A stretch of 49,967 bases of DNA. Source: Mastigamoeba balamuthi. Taxonomy: Eukaryota > Evosea > Mastigamoebida > Mastigamoebidae. The stretch lies in NCBI GenBank assembly GCA_902651635.1, contig CACRSC010000067.1, positions 93,120 through 143,086 on the forward strand. The letters are read 5' to 3'. The position numbers were made by a program, and so were the translations under genes. The notes under the pieces were generated by a model. That model made no database searches and was not told the origin of the DNA. It worked only from the letters and a program-made list of their open reading frames with translations. This document shows positions 10,078-20,293 of the stretch, in pieces. Numbering within the stretch: position 1 is the stretch's first letter; each line of letters starts with the position of its first letter.

Positions 10078-10164
10078 TAGCCGCCCTTGGGTCGTTTTGA
10101 AACCTTCGAGTGTTCCGATTGTTGTTTTTGAATTCGATCGGAAATCTGAACAGCATGCGAACCC

Positions 10165-13100
10165 TCAATGGTGAAGGTACTTCGGTGCAGCCACTGCGTG
10201 TGCCAAGACCGCCAGCGACGCAAAGAAGACCACTGCGGCCTGTCCAGTGAGCGATGCTGATTCTCCGAAGCAGACTGGGGCGCCAGAGATGTCATCTGTG
10301 AAGTACTCGGCGAGCAGCTTGTTCACTGGGCCGCAGACCTCCGCTGACACAAAGCCCGCCAGCAGTCTTATTTGGTACGCGCCCAGTGAACTCAACGCAA
10401 ACACCTCGAAGCCGCTCCACAGGAACGCTGTCTCGCGTGTCCGCTCGCAGTAGTATTGGAGCTGCCTTGGGACCGCTGCCACGCACAGGCTTGCCGCCAA
10501 CATAACCAGAGGAGCGATGACAGTGCTGGACACGAACAGCAGCCTCGTGAATACAGTCCCGAGGCTATGTGGGTCCGGCGTGCTGGCAGGAATTGCCATA
10601 GCGATGTCTATGATGGAGAACACACGTGTGCTGTCCTGGTGGCCCACAAGCCTCTGCATATCGCCAGCGGCCCCAGTGAACTCGACTCGAACGGCACGCG
10701 CGAAGAGACCACCAGCGACGAGCAGCAAGCACACGATGGTAGCACCTGCTGAGAAGGTCCTACTCCAACACACAGAGTGCTTGTGCTCCGAGTTCCGCGA
10801 TGTCAGGAAGACGGCCCCAGCTGACCCTCCCGCGTCCGCCACGCGGTTGTACATCCGCAGCACTACGGTGCTGGCAAACAGCAACACGCAAGTTGCTATA
10901 GAGAACAGGACTGGACCGGCTCCCAGCTTAACGAGCATCTCCGCGCGCAGCGGCCTCTCCACGGCATTGGCATCGTGGGACGGGAGCTGTAGGGTGAAGT
11001 GGAATGCGATGAGAACGAGGCACGTCGAGTAGAATGCCGCGAGGCTCCACTTGGTTGTCATTGCAATCAGCCTCAGCAACTGCGCTCTCCTTTTTGTCGC
11101 GAGCAGCCTGCCAGGAAGCACCCAGCACAGTGCCATCGCGACAACACAGACGTAGGGCCATACACAGCTCGAGGCCGCCATAGCCAGGGCCATAGGAACG
11201 GCGCCAGACCTCCAGGAGTCCCTCAGCATCGACGACATAGTGAAGGTATACAGTGGGTCTGTCTCGACCACGCGCGGCGGCTCTCCCGCTGACTGCCACC
11301 CGAGCTGCAATTTCCCGAAGGGCGTAAGGGACAATTCAACGGTCGTGCTATCGGTCGCACGTGAACAACTATGTAGATGATGCTCGAAGAGTTGGCCGTG
11401 ATGAGCAGTGCTGTGGCCCCGATGAGGGCGAGCGGGACCCCCAAGCGCGCGAGCACTGGCAGGCCTGGATGGAGCAGCAGGGCATACTGCGAGTGGTCGC
11501 CTTGATCGTCATCGCTGGGGTCGAGTTCGGTGTAGCCTCTGCTCTCTGCCAGCCTCGACGCAAGTCTCGTCCTCGCAGCGTACACAGTGAGCGCCACGCA
11601 CAGTACGACGGCCGCAGCTGTCAGTGGCACCCCGACCTCTGTGTTGAGCCCGCTGGGGAGCTGCCTGTCCTGGACCGTGCACGAGCTCCTGTTGATGAGC
11701 CCGCGGATGGCGTCGTTGACCGATTCCTCGAGACGCCCGTTGATCCCCATGTTTATCATCGCCGGTATCGCGGGCTGGAACGCCTCCACGACAACCGCCA
11801 GCAGGTTGTCGATGACCCCGTCCAGGTCCGCTATCGAGGGGTCCGAGAGCGACCAAATGCCCGCGGAGTTCACCGACTGCCCTACAAACGTTCTGTACAG
11901 AAACGCGTCCTCCAGCGCCCACAGCTGGCACTGCGCGTCCACGAGTCGGGCGTGGTTGAGTTCCCTGCGTTTGCATGGTCAGCTGCGTGGCGAGGGGCTT
12001 GCGCGTCGGCTTGCCTGAACCGCTCTTTGCTCGCCACCACTCGCGCCCAGCTGCTGAGGCTCGTGTTGCTCGACGACCAAAACGCTCTCGAGCTCTGGAG
12101 GTGGTACGACGACGGGTCGCCAGACACGGGCCGCTGGTTCGGGGCAGGCGGCGTCGTCAGGTTGTAGAACAGGGTGGCGTTGACCGACACTCTGTCGAGG
12201 CACAGGCGGGCCCTCAGGCTGAACGAGTCGTTGTCGTCGGGCTCGGCCAGCCGGAAGCACGACAGAGTGTCCAGGCCCTGGATCCTTATCGACGTGGGCC
12301 CCGCCACGACCGCGACGCCGCCGAGCGACGCGCTGACGCCGGCAGCGCCGCACAGGCTCCACGCGGGGCCGACGAACGGCCGCAGCATCGCGTCGAGCTG
12401 CTCGCTGGTGATCTCTCCCGTGCCGCGGGTGAGGCGGCTCTGGACCCACAGCACCCCCCGGAGCCCCACCAGGTCGTCGAGCACGTACCGCAGGGCGTCG
12501 GCGAGGGCGCTGCGGCCGAGCGGCTGGGCCCCTGCGGGCACCGCGGGCAGCGAGGGCCTTGCGGGCGGAGACAAGTGGGCTCGGAGCCGCTCGCTGAGGC
12601 CGTGCAGCGCAGCCGAGCAGTTGCCGTCGACGAGCTGCGGCACCACGTCGCCGCAGATGGCGCCGGGCAGCGCGGCCTGCAGGGCGTCGACGACGGCGGC
12701 GCGGAGGGCCTCGAGCAGGTCGCCGACGACGCCGCCCGAGAACGAGACGGCGCCGACGACGACCCGCGCGGAGCAGCCGCTGGCCACCACGCCGTCCACG
12801 AGCCCCTCGGAGCTGCGCCCCAGCCGCAGCGTGAGGCCCAGCGACGACTCGGTGATCTCGGCGGTGACGTTGGTCGCAGGCCACGCGAGGCTCCCGGTGC
12901 TCACAGTCTTTTTGGGCGCCAAAATTCAGTGCTGAATTCAATTAAATTGGGCGCAATTCACCGCCACGGTCGCCAGCGACGAGCGGACGCCCGAGAGCGT
13001 GAGGGCGACGGGCACTGCGCCCGCGAGCCTCGCCGAGGATGCGGAGGCGACGTCGAGGCCCCAGGCGCGCGTGTGGCGGAGGGCGAGGGTGGCAGGGACC

Positions 13101-13182
13101 CCAGCGACGCTGCGGTGCAGCTGCACGTCGGGCAGGCGCACTGTGAGGCCCCGCACCCACGTCCCGGGCGCTGCTGCTGCTG
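10165..13182 (-). CDS. Membrane protein with BPI/LBP-like and PqiA-like parts (5' end in gap)
   Basis: At least four exons read from the assembly gap to a stop at 10165. One intron is clean at 12961-12908 (GTGAAT to AAAAAG, phase 0); another lies near 12.1-11.97 kb with an unsettled donor; a third removes about 60 nt near 11.3 kb, ending AAATTGCAG. The first third resembles eukaryotic tubular lipid-binding (BPI/LBP/CETP) proteins, with GDLLEALRAAVVDALQAAL and CGDVVPQLVDGNC. After a hydrophobic segment (PLTAAAVVLCVALTVYAA) comes a second helix, then a multi-pass C-terminal region opening with DPLYTFTMSSMLRDSWRSGA and WPYVCVVAMALCWVLP, which resembles paraquat-inducible protein A. Such fusions occur in protists and are thought to handle lipids at membranes; substrate and compartment cannot be told from sequence. 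Confidence 0.7.
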
Positions 13183-13286
13183 NNNNNNNNNNNNNNNNNN
13201 NNNNNNNNNNNNNNNNNNNNNNNNNNNNNNNNNNNNNNNNNNNNNNNNNNNNNNNNNNNNNNNNNNNNNNNNNNNNNNNNNNNNNN
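13183..13286. other. Assembly gap of unknown bases
   Basis: 104 N bases, preceded by a CTGCTGCTGCTG run and followed by a homopolymer of G. The gap removes the 5' end of the lipid-binding-like gene. The true gap length is unknown. Between 13287 and 13640 no gene is recognised; the stretch has repeated GATATTC and GGATATTTCATCGCG motifs. Confidence 0.95.
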
Positions 13287-13698
13287 GGGGGGGGGGGGCC
13301 GGGTTTTCCAAAAACGACGCCTCGCCGCGAGTGCAACTCCCACGGACACGGTTGAGATTTTCTGAGATATTCAGTGACGTGCGGGATATTTCATCGCGTG
13401 ATACCGAGGGTCTGGAAAGTTGGATGCATCCTGAGGTTTTTCGATTGACGTGACGTTGATATTGGATCCAATTTTCTGGCGGAATCTGACCCGAAATCGG
13501 GTATCTTTTTGCCCCCTGTGCCAGTCATGACAAGTCGTCTGCATGTGTGGCGCCCACAAACGGAGCCAGACTGACCGCTCGAAGATGAGGGAACGGAACT
13601 TCGTTGCTGTTGCTTTGAGGCAGTTGCTTCGTTTCATCTCTGCTCAGTTCTGTATGCACTTCTGATCAGGGGAAGCGGGCAGAGACCTTTGCCTCTCT

Positions 13699-16135
13699 TC
13701 AGCAAACGCCAAACGGCTGCGGCCTGGTCTCGGCGCACCACCGCGCCCTCGAGGTGAGGTCCGGCGTCACGCTCATTGGGTCTGCTCGCCGGGTGCGTGC
13801 CTGTGAGACACAGCGGAGTGTCGTCGGGTTTCTGTCCCTACTCACCGGTGAGGCACTTCTTCCTGATGCAGTAGAGCGCCCCGTTGGCCGGCCAGTCATA
13901 CCCCGACAGCGCGTACACGGCCCTGCTCGCGTATGCGCCCTGTGGTTGTGGGAACGAGGCAGTGGGCAGGGAGACGTGTGAGACGCGCTGCGCTTCCTCG
14001 GCGCTGGATCAGTGAGCTGGTTGGTGGCTGACGTCGTTCTCAGCGGCCACGAAGAGGCTGGCGCTCTGCCTGGCGCCGGAGGAGCGGTCGTTGTACACGA
14101 GCCCCGCAGCGCTGCAGGGGACGGTGCAGCGGGCCTGGACACAGGCGGCGCGGCCTCGGTGTAGGGCGGGGGGTTGTACCCGATGGTCACGACAGAGCCC
14201 ACAGCGTTGTAGCCGTCGGGGCACACGGGGTTCCAGAAGGCCCCGTCCTGGCGGGCGCCCGAGCCGCGGTCGGTCCACACGGACGTGAAGGCCGTGGGGT
14301 GCCTGACCAGGGGGTTCTCCGAGCCGGGCAGGTAGAAGAAGTCCGTCCCCGAGGGCTTCCTCTCCCTCACGAACACGTCCCAGCCCCTGCCGGCGACCCG
14401 CAGACTGTTCGACCCGCTCCACGTGGAGTNGACAGAGCCCACAGCGTTGTAGCCGTCGGGGCACACGGGGTTCCAGAAGGCCCCGTCCTGGCGGGCGCCC
14501 GAGCCGCGGTCGGTCCACACGGACGTGAAGGCGGTGGGGTGCCTGACCAGGGGGTTCTCCGAGCCGGGCAGGTAGAAGAAGTCCGTCCCCGAGGGCTTCC
14601 TCTCCCTCACGAACACGTCCCAGCCCCTGCCGGCGACCCGCAGACTGTTCGACCCGCTCCACGTGGAGTCGGCGAACTTGACGAACCCCGAGGTCTGCAT
14701 GCGGGGATGGGCCGCTGCGCAGGTCGTGGGGCACACCATGAGCGAGCAGAGAAGGGCAGGTCAAGGGGGATCTAAGGGAGGGAGGTACCGCGAAGGTCCA
14801 TGGAGGCGCCGCTGCCGCGGTCGCTGTAGGAACCGTCGAACCCATCCGACCACCCGATCTCGAGCGTGTTGTCGGCGATCTGCGAGCGAACGATGTAGGC
14901 CGCGATCATGGGCCACAAGGAAGGCGTACGAGTCCAGCGTCACCGAGATGGGCGTCGGCTTGTCCGCGACGCTCTCTGCTCAGCGCAGGTAACCGGTGAG
15001 CTAGCCGTGGCGACAGAGTGGGGACGGGGTGGGGGGTTCTGCACTCTGCCACTGCTGGATGCCCTCGGCCGAGGCTGAGAACGAGAACGAGCCGCCGTAG
15101 TTGAAGACCGACTTCTCAAAGCTGGACCTCGAGACCTCCTGGTAGTCGCTGCTCGACGTGCTCCCGCTCAGGCCGCACGTGGCCGACATCACCGCCGTCA
15201 CACCGGCCTTGACATCGACGTTCCTCCTGCGCAGCGACGAGACGGTCGACGAGGTCGCGTACGACGAGAAGACGAGGCGGCCGCCAACTGCAGCCTGGCG
15301 GATGATGTGCGTCCCCCACCTCAGGAAGAACTCACTGGGAGCGGCCGCGGGTCAGCTGGCGTGTACGTGCGCGGGATCGGACGCACAAGTATGAGTCCCT
15401 GTCGGTCCTCGCTACGACGGCGTTGAGCTCCCTGAGGAAGTCCGAGGACACGTTGCCACACCTGAGGGCGATGCTGCGGACCGACACGTCGGCCCTCCCG
15501 ATGTAGGCGCTCGAGTACATCGAGGAGAACCTCCTCACAGATTCCTTCATCGACGCCGACCCCTGGCCCGTCAGGCCCTGCGCGCGGAGCCAGTAGAGTG
15601 AGCTCCCCAGGTTGTCGCGGAGGGCGAAGGGAGAGGATAAGTTACCTCGACAATGGGAATGCCGGAGAGGCTGATGCCAGTGGAGAAGGCCTTGGTGACG
15701 TCGGACGTGGACAGGCACTCGGAGGCCTCCACACGGGAGATGGCCGCGGGCTGCTCCACAGAGTCGAGCTGCCTGGCCGAGGAGAACGTGTAGATCCTGG
15801 GCTGTGGGTGTGGGGGAGGGCAGTCGTCGGCCCTCAACGTCGTCCATCACAGCAACAACCCATGCAGAGCTGGCTGGGGCACAGTACCTTGCTGAATGTG
15901 CTGACGGCCTCGGTTGCCGTCGTGGGGCTGAGAGTGCCGGTGGCGATGTCGAAGCCTCGGCCGATGTACTGGTCGCCCTGTTGATCGGTGCAGCGTTGTC
16001 AGCGCAGGGCTCTACACGCGCGCACCGAGCCAGATAGGTCCATACATTGACGAACTGGTACGAGCCGATGTCGCGCAGCGACAAAGCTGCGCTCAGGGTC
16101 GCCAGAGCTGCCCCAAGAGCAAAGGCGGTGCGCAA
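13699..16135 (-). pseudogene. MACPF plus Vps62-like gene, decayed tandem copy
   Basis: This is the tandem partner of the gene at 17264-19445, with the same exon order, splice sites and a signal-peptide-like N-terminus. It differs in two damaging ways. The start codon position (16135-16133) reads TTG where the partner has ATG, and no in-frame ATG occurs before a stop upstream. In the Vps62-like region the sequence AGGCGGCGCGGCCTCGG carries five bases more than the partner, shifting the frame. A 239 bp piece of the Vps62-like exon is also doubled around a single N (separate entry), possibly an assembly fault. The MACPF signature with WGTH is still present. It could be expressed from an unseen upstream exon, but on this evidence I call it a pseudogene. 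Confidence 0.65.
14191..14670. repeat. Doubled 239 bp exon segment joined by a single N
   Basis: Bases 14191-14429 and 14431-14670 are almost identical; one visible difference is GAAGGCCGTGG against GAAGGCGGTGG. Position 14430 is N. The tandem partner gene has this segment once. Overlapping contig ends or two haplotypes placed side by side would give exactly this, so an assembly artefact is more likely than a true exon duplication. Confidence 0.85.
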
Positions 16136-17263
16136 GTTACCTGCTGCGCTGTGTACCGACTGTTGTGATTGGGTACAACTGAAGCAAAACGGGAAGAGCG
16201 TATTATACTGACGGTTATTCCACTACAGCCGAGACAGTGCCGGAGGATCTCGGCTGTTTCGGACTTCGTCCACATTTTGCAACGGGAACATCAGTTTTCG
16301 CGTATCTTCTCGTGCTCGGCGAATGCCTGCCCCGTGGAATACTGTTGGTCAATTCTAGTGGAAACGGGCTGCACCCAACATTGAGGCGGTGATGGAAGGC
16401 CTCTCTCTTTCACTGCAGCAGTCCCATGTCAATCGGCAGGAGTTAAGTTTGCCGGCTGCTGCCCATGTTGCACTTGGCCTTGGAGATCGATCGCGCTGTT
16501 TGACGGCGTGTCTGCTCGTAGCCTGTGGGATATCTTCATTCCGTTGGTGGGCAGAACAACATCCCATTGCAGTTCGGTGCCTCGGACAATACCGTGCATT
16601 TCTGCCTTCGGATTGAGAGCGGGTGCACTCGCGTGTCCTCGAAACGGTGTGGTCTGCGAACGCAGGACCGACGTAGTCAGCCACAGTTGTGCTCTCGTCT
16701 GTATGAACGGCCAACTGCATGTTGAGTGCATGGAGTAGCAGGGGGGTGCTGTTACTTCTTCAAAATGTGGACATTGAATGATGCCGTTTAATGTGCTGCG
16801 CCACAGCACAACACAGTCGTCCCACTGCTGGGTACCCGCGCTGGATAGTTCTGCGCCAATAGCGTAGTGGGGGCATCAGCACGCCCAATCCGTGGTTGGA
16901 CTCAATGAGCTGTTCCCATCCAGTTAGCAAAGAGACGCCACCAGGACTCCAAGACCCTTGATGGAGTGAGGCATGTTTCCCAGTGTTCTCGCTTTGCCCT
17001 TGACCCTCTTCAAGGCCTCAAACAACGAAATCTCGTTTCTCCTCACCCTTGTCGACCCGTTTTCAGGAGGACAAGTGTGGGTGAGATGAGTGTTTACTGA
17101 CCTCCAGAGGCGCCTACACAAAGAGCAAGAACGCACGATGCTGAGGGAATGGAGTTGCGTTGCTGTTGCTTTGAAACGGATGACTCGTTTCAACTCAGCT
17201 CAGGTGGTATTGTGCAGGCTGAGCTGGTGGTGCGATCAGAGGGCCGGAGGCCTTTGGCTCCCT
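16136..17263. other. Spacer between MACPF copies, part of the tandem duplication
   Basis: The first 200 bp upstream of the decayed copy resemble the promoter of the intact copy (GGTTATTCCAC, CTCGGCTG, TCGGACTTCG, CAACGGGA), but the TATA box there reads only TATAATA-like. Segments around 16540-16680 match 19860-20010 (CAGAACA-CATCC, TCTGCCTTCGG). The last 170 bp matches the 3' flank of the decayed copy at 13570-13700. No coding gene is recognised. Confidence 0.6.
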
Positions 17264-19445
17264 TTAGCAAACGCCAAACGGCTGCGGCCTGGTCTCGGCG
17301 CACCTCCGCGCCCTGGAGACGAGGTCCGGCGTCACGCTCATCGGGTCTGTTCGCCGGATGCGTTTGTGAGACATCCGGTGTCGTGCTTTGTCTCTGCTCA
17401 CCAGTGAGGCACTTCTTCCTGATGCAGTAGAACGCCCCGTTGGCCGGCCAGTTGAACCCCGACAGCGCGTACACGGCCCTGCTCGCGTATGCGTCCTGCG
17501 GTTGTGGGGAAGTGTGAGACGCAGTGCCTCTTGTGCTGGTCATAGAGCTGGTTGGGTGCTGACATCGTTCTGGGCGGCCACGTAGAGGCTCCCGTCCTGC
17601 TTGGCGCCGGAGGAGCGGTCGTTGTACACGAGCATCTCGGCGCTGCAGGGGACGGTGCAGCGGGCCTGGACGCAGGCGGCCTCGGTGTAGGACGGGGGGT
17701 TGTACCCGATGGTCACGACAGAGCCCACGGCGTTGTAGCCGTTGGGGCACACGGGGTTCCAGAAGGCCCCGTCCAGGCGGGCGCCCGAGCCGCGGTCATT
17801 CCACACCTGCGTGAAGCCGGAGGGGTGCCTGACCAGGGGGTTCTCCGAGCCGGGCAGGAAGCTGAAGTCCGCCGAGGGCTGCTTCTCCCTCACGAACACG
17901 TCCCAGCCCCTGCCAGAAACCTGCAGGTTGTGCGACCCGCCCACCGTCGAGTCGGCGAACTTGAAGAACCCCGACGTCGACATGCGAGGGTGGGCCGCTA
18001 CGGAGGGCGTGGGCACACCGAGAGTGAGAAGAGAAGGGCGTGCCAAGGGGAATGAGGAAGGGAGGCACCGGAGAGGTCCATGGAGGCGCCGCTGCCGCCG
18101 TCGTTGTAGGAGCGGTCGTAACTGCTAGACCACCCGATCTCGAGCGTGTTGTCGGCGATCTGTGAGACGACGATGTAGGCCGCGATCATGTCCTGCAGCC
18201 TGGAGCGCTGCGACGCGTCGGCCACGAGGAAGGCGTACGAGTCCAGCGTCACCGAGATGGGCGTCGGCTTGTCCTGGACGCTCCCTGCATAATGTGTGTG
18301 TCTCCCATGAGCTGGTCGCAGCCTGTAGCAGAGGAAGTGGAGCAAGGGGCGCACGCTGCCACCGCTGGATGCCCTCGGCCGAGATCGAGAACGAGGATTC
18401 GCCGCCGTAGTTGAAGACCTCCGTCGAGATGCCGGAGGTGGAAACAGCCTGGTAGTCGCTGCTCGACGTGCTCCCGCTCAGGCCACACTTGGCCGACATC
18501 AGTGCCGTCACTCCTGCCTTGACGTCGACGTTCCTGCTGCGCAGCGACGAGACGGTCGATGCCGAAGCGTACGACGAGAAGACGAGGCGACCGCCAACGG
18601 CAGCCTGACGAATGACGTGCGTCCCCCACCTCTGGAAGAACTCGCTGAGGAGAGGGAGTGGGTCAGCTGGCGTGCTCGTGCGCGGAATCGGACGCACAAG
18701 TAGGCGCCCCTGTCGGTCCTCGCGACGACGGCGTTGAGCTCCCTCATGAAGTCCGAGGACACGTCGCCGCACCTGAGATTGATGCTGCGGACCGATACAT
18801 CGGCCCTCCCGATGTAGGCACTCGTGTACATCGAGGAGAACCTCCTCACAGAATCCCTCATCGACGCCGACCCCTGGCCCGTCAGGCCCTGCGCGCGGAG
18901 CCAGTAGAGTGAGCTCCCCAGGTTGTCGCGGAGGGCGAAGGGAGAGGGTAAGTTACCTCGACAATGGGGATGCCGGAGAGGCTGATGCCCGTGGAGAAGG
19001 CCTTGGTGACGTCGGACGTGGACAGGCACTCGGAGGCCTCCACGTGGGAGATGGCCGCGGGCTGCTCCACAGAGTCGAGCTGCCTGGCCGAGGAGAACGT
19101 GTAGATCCTGGGCTGTGGGTGTGGGGGAGGGCAGTGGTCAGCCATCAATCAAAGTCGTCCGGAGCACAGCAACAACCCGCTCCGAGGGCACAGTACCTTG
19201 CTGAACGTGCTCACGACCTCGGTTGTCGTCGTGGGACTGAGAGTGCCGGTGGCGATGTCGAAGCCTCGGCCGATGTACTGGTCGCCCTGTGTTGATCATG
19301 GTGGTGCTGTCAGTGCAGGGTACACGAGCGCATACTGAGCCAGAGACGTCCATACATTGACGAACTGGTACGGGCCGATGTCGCGCAGCGTGAGTGCTGC
19401 GCTCAGGGTCGCCAGCGCTGCTGCTATAGCAATGGTGGTGCGCAT
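17264..19445 (-). CDS. Secreted MACPF-domain protein with Vps62-like C-terminal domain
   Basis: The start at 19445 opens a signal peptide (MRTTIAIAAALATLSAALTL). Exons read clearly as 19445-19356, 19286-19197, 19112-18957 and 18888-18698, then from 18644 on, with two or three more to the stop TAA at 17266-17264. The MACPF signature FFQRWGTHV spans an exon junction, with a G-rich stretch after it (AAVGGRLVFSSY). Two Vps62-like/DUF946-type units follow (VWNDRGSGARLDGAFWNPVC, and VYNDRSSGAKQDGSLYVA), then a short Cys-containing tail. MACPF proteins can insert in membranes as oligomeric pores and serve in defence or in feeding on bacteria; such a role here is inference. The junction near 18370-18260 is unresolved. 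A TATA box lies 81 bp upstream. Confidence 0.8.
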
Positions 19446-19525
19446 GTTGCCTCTGCGGGGCTGTTGCACTGTGGGTTGTGGTTTGACTGTGGTTGGACAC
19501 AACCGATAGATAATGGGCGGATGCG

Positions 19526-19533
19526 TTTATATA
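19526..19533 (-). promoter_or_regulatory. TATA box of the intact MACPF gene
   Basis: On the minus strand TATATAAA stands 81 bp before the start codon, inside a stretch conserved with the decayed tandem copy (CGTCAGTATA). The decayed copy has a weaker CAGTATAATAC at the same place. Position and match to the eukaryotic TATA consensus support a core promoter. Confidence 0.65.
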
Positions 19534-20060
19534 CTGACGATTATTCCACAACTGCCGAGGCGTGGCTGGAGAGCGGTGTTTTACACCGCATCTCGGCTGC
19601 TTCGGACTTCGCCCTCATTTCGCAACGGGAGCAACAGTTTTCTTTTCCTTCGTTTTTTGGGGGAATGCCTGCCCCTCGGTATTCGGTTGGTCGGTTCTTG
19701 TAGACCCCTAAATGGGACGGCGACGGCCAGGCCACCCTGGTTGCAGCAGTCGCCCCTTTATGACTGTCTCCCTTGTCAACCCGTGGCCTTGCCGATCGGA
19801 AGGGCTGCTGACAGTCCGTCTGCTCTGAGCTTTTCAGGCGAACACACAAAGCTGTTCTTTCCGTTGTCGGCAGAACAGCATCCGATTGCTGTAAGTGCCT
19901 TTTTGCAACGTCATGCCTTTCGGCCCTGCTTCTGCCTTCGGGATGCAGGTAGGGTGCACTGGCGGGGCGTCCTCGCCCTTGATGCGGTGTGGACCACCCA
20001 GCAGCGGGACGAGCGTGCCGCTCTTGCAGCCGTGGTGCGGCACTTGAAAGGATCAGAGCC

Positions 20061-20293
20061 CAGGCCTGGGCCTTGGAGAAGTGCTTCGCCTGTAGATGAG
20101 CAGACGCATCGGCAAAGCCCGCTAGACGGTTTGTCTTGTACTCGCTGAAGCTGACCCCCTTCTCCTTTGGCAGAGCCCACGCAGTAGGCGGGATAGCAAA
20201 AAGAGGCGCGTGCGTTAGGTTTTGAGCTTCTTTCACAGTGGTTTGTTTGTGTCTTCTTTCTATCTATGGGTCACAGTCCCTGCTTGTTGCCCC
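20061..20293. other. Intergenic, no gene seen
   Basis: Short space between the MACPF tandem unit and the 3' end of the BCAS3-like gene. No motif is recognised apart from probable 3' untranslated sequence of the minus-strand gene. Confidence 0.5.

Larger units (their letters stand above)
17090..20060. repeat. Downstream unit of a tandem duplication of about 3.4 kb
   Basis: The unit from about 17090 to 20060 repeats the unit at about 13560-16690, covering the whole MACPF gene, its promoter and both flanks. Exons are far better conserved than flanks. The 3' flanks match at GTTGCTGTTGCTTTGA, and the 5' flanks at CTTCTGCCTTCGG. Confidence 0.85.

Noticed and set aside
11975-13453. Plus-strand frame of nearly 500 codons crossing the gap
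   Set aside because: Antisense shadow of the lipid-binding-like gene; runs through N bases and has low-complexity Arg/Gly composition.
15332-16135. Apparent start at 16135 for the MACPF tandem copy
   Set aside because: The codon there is TTG, not ATG; the frame is open but I cannot support it as a eukaryotic start.
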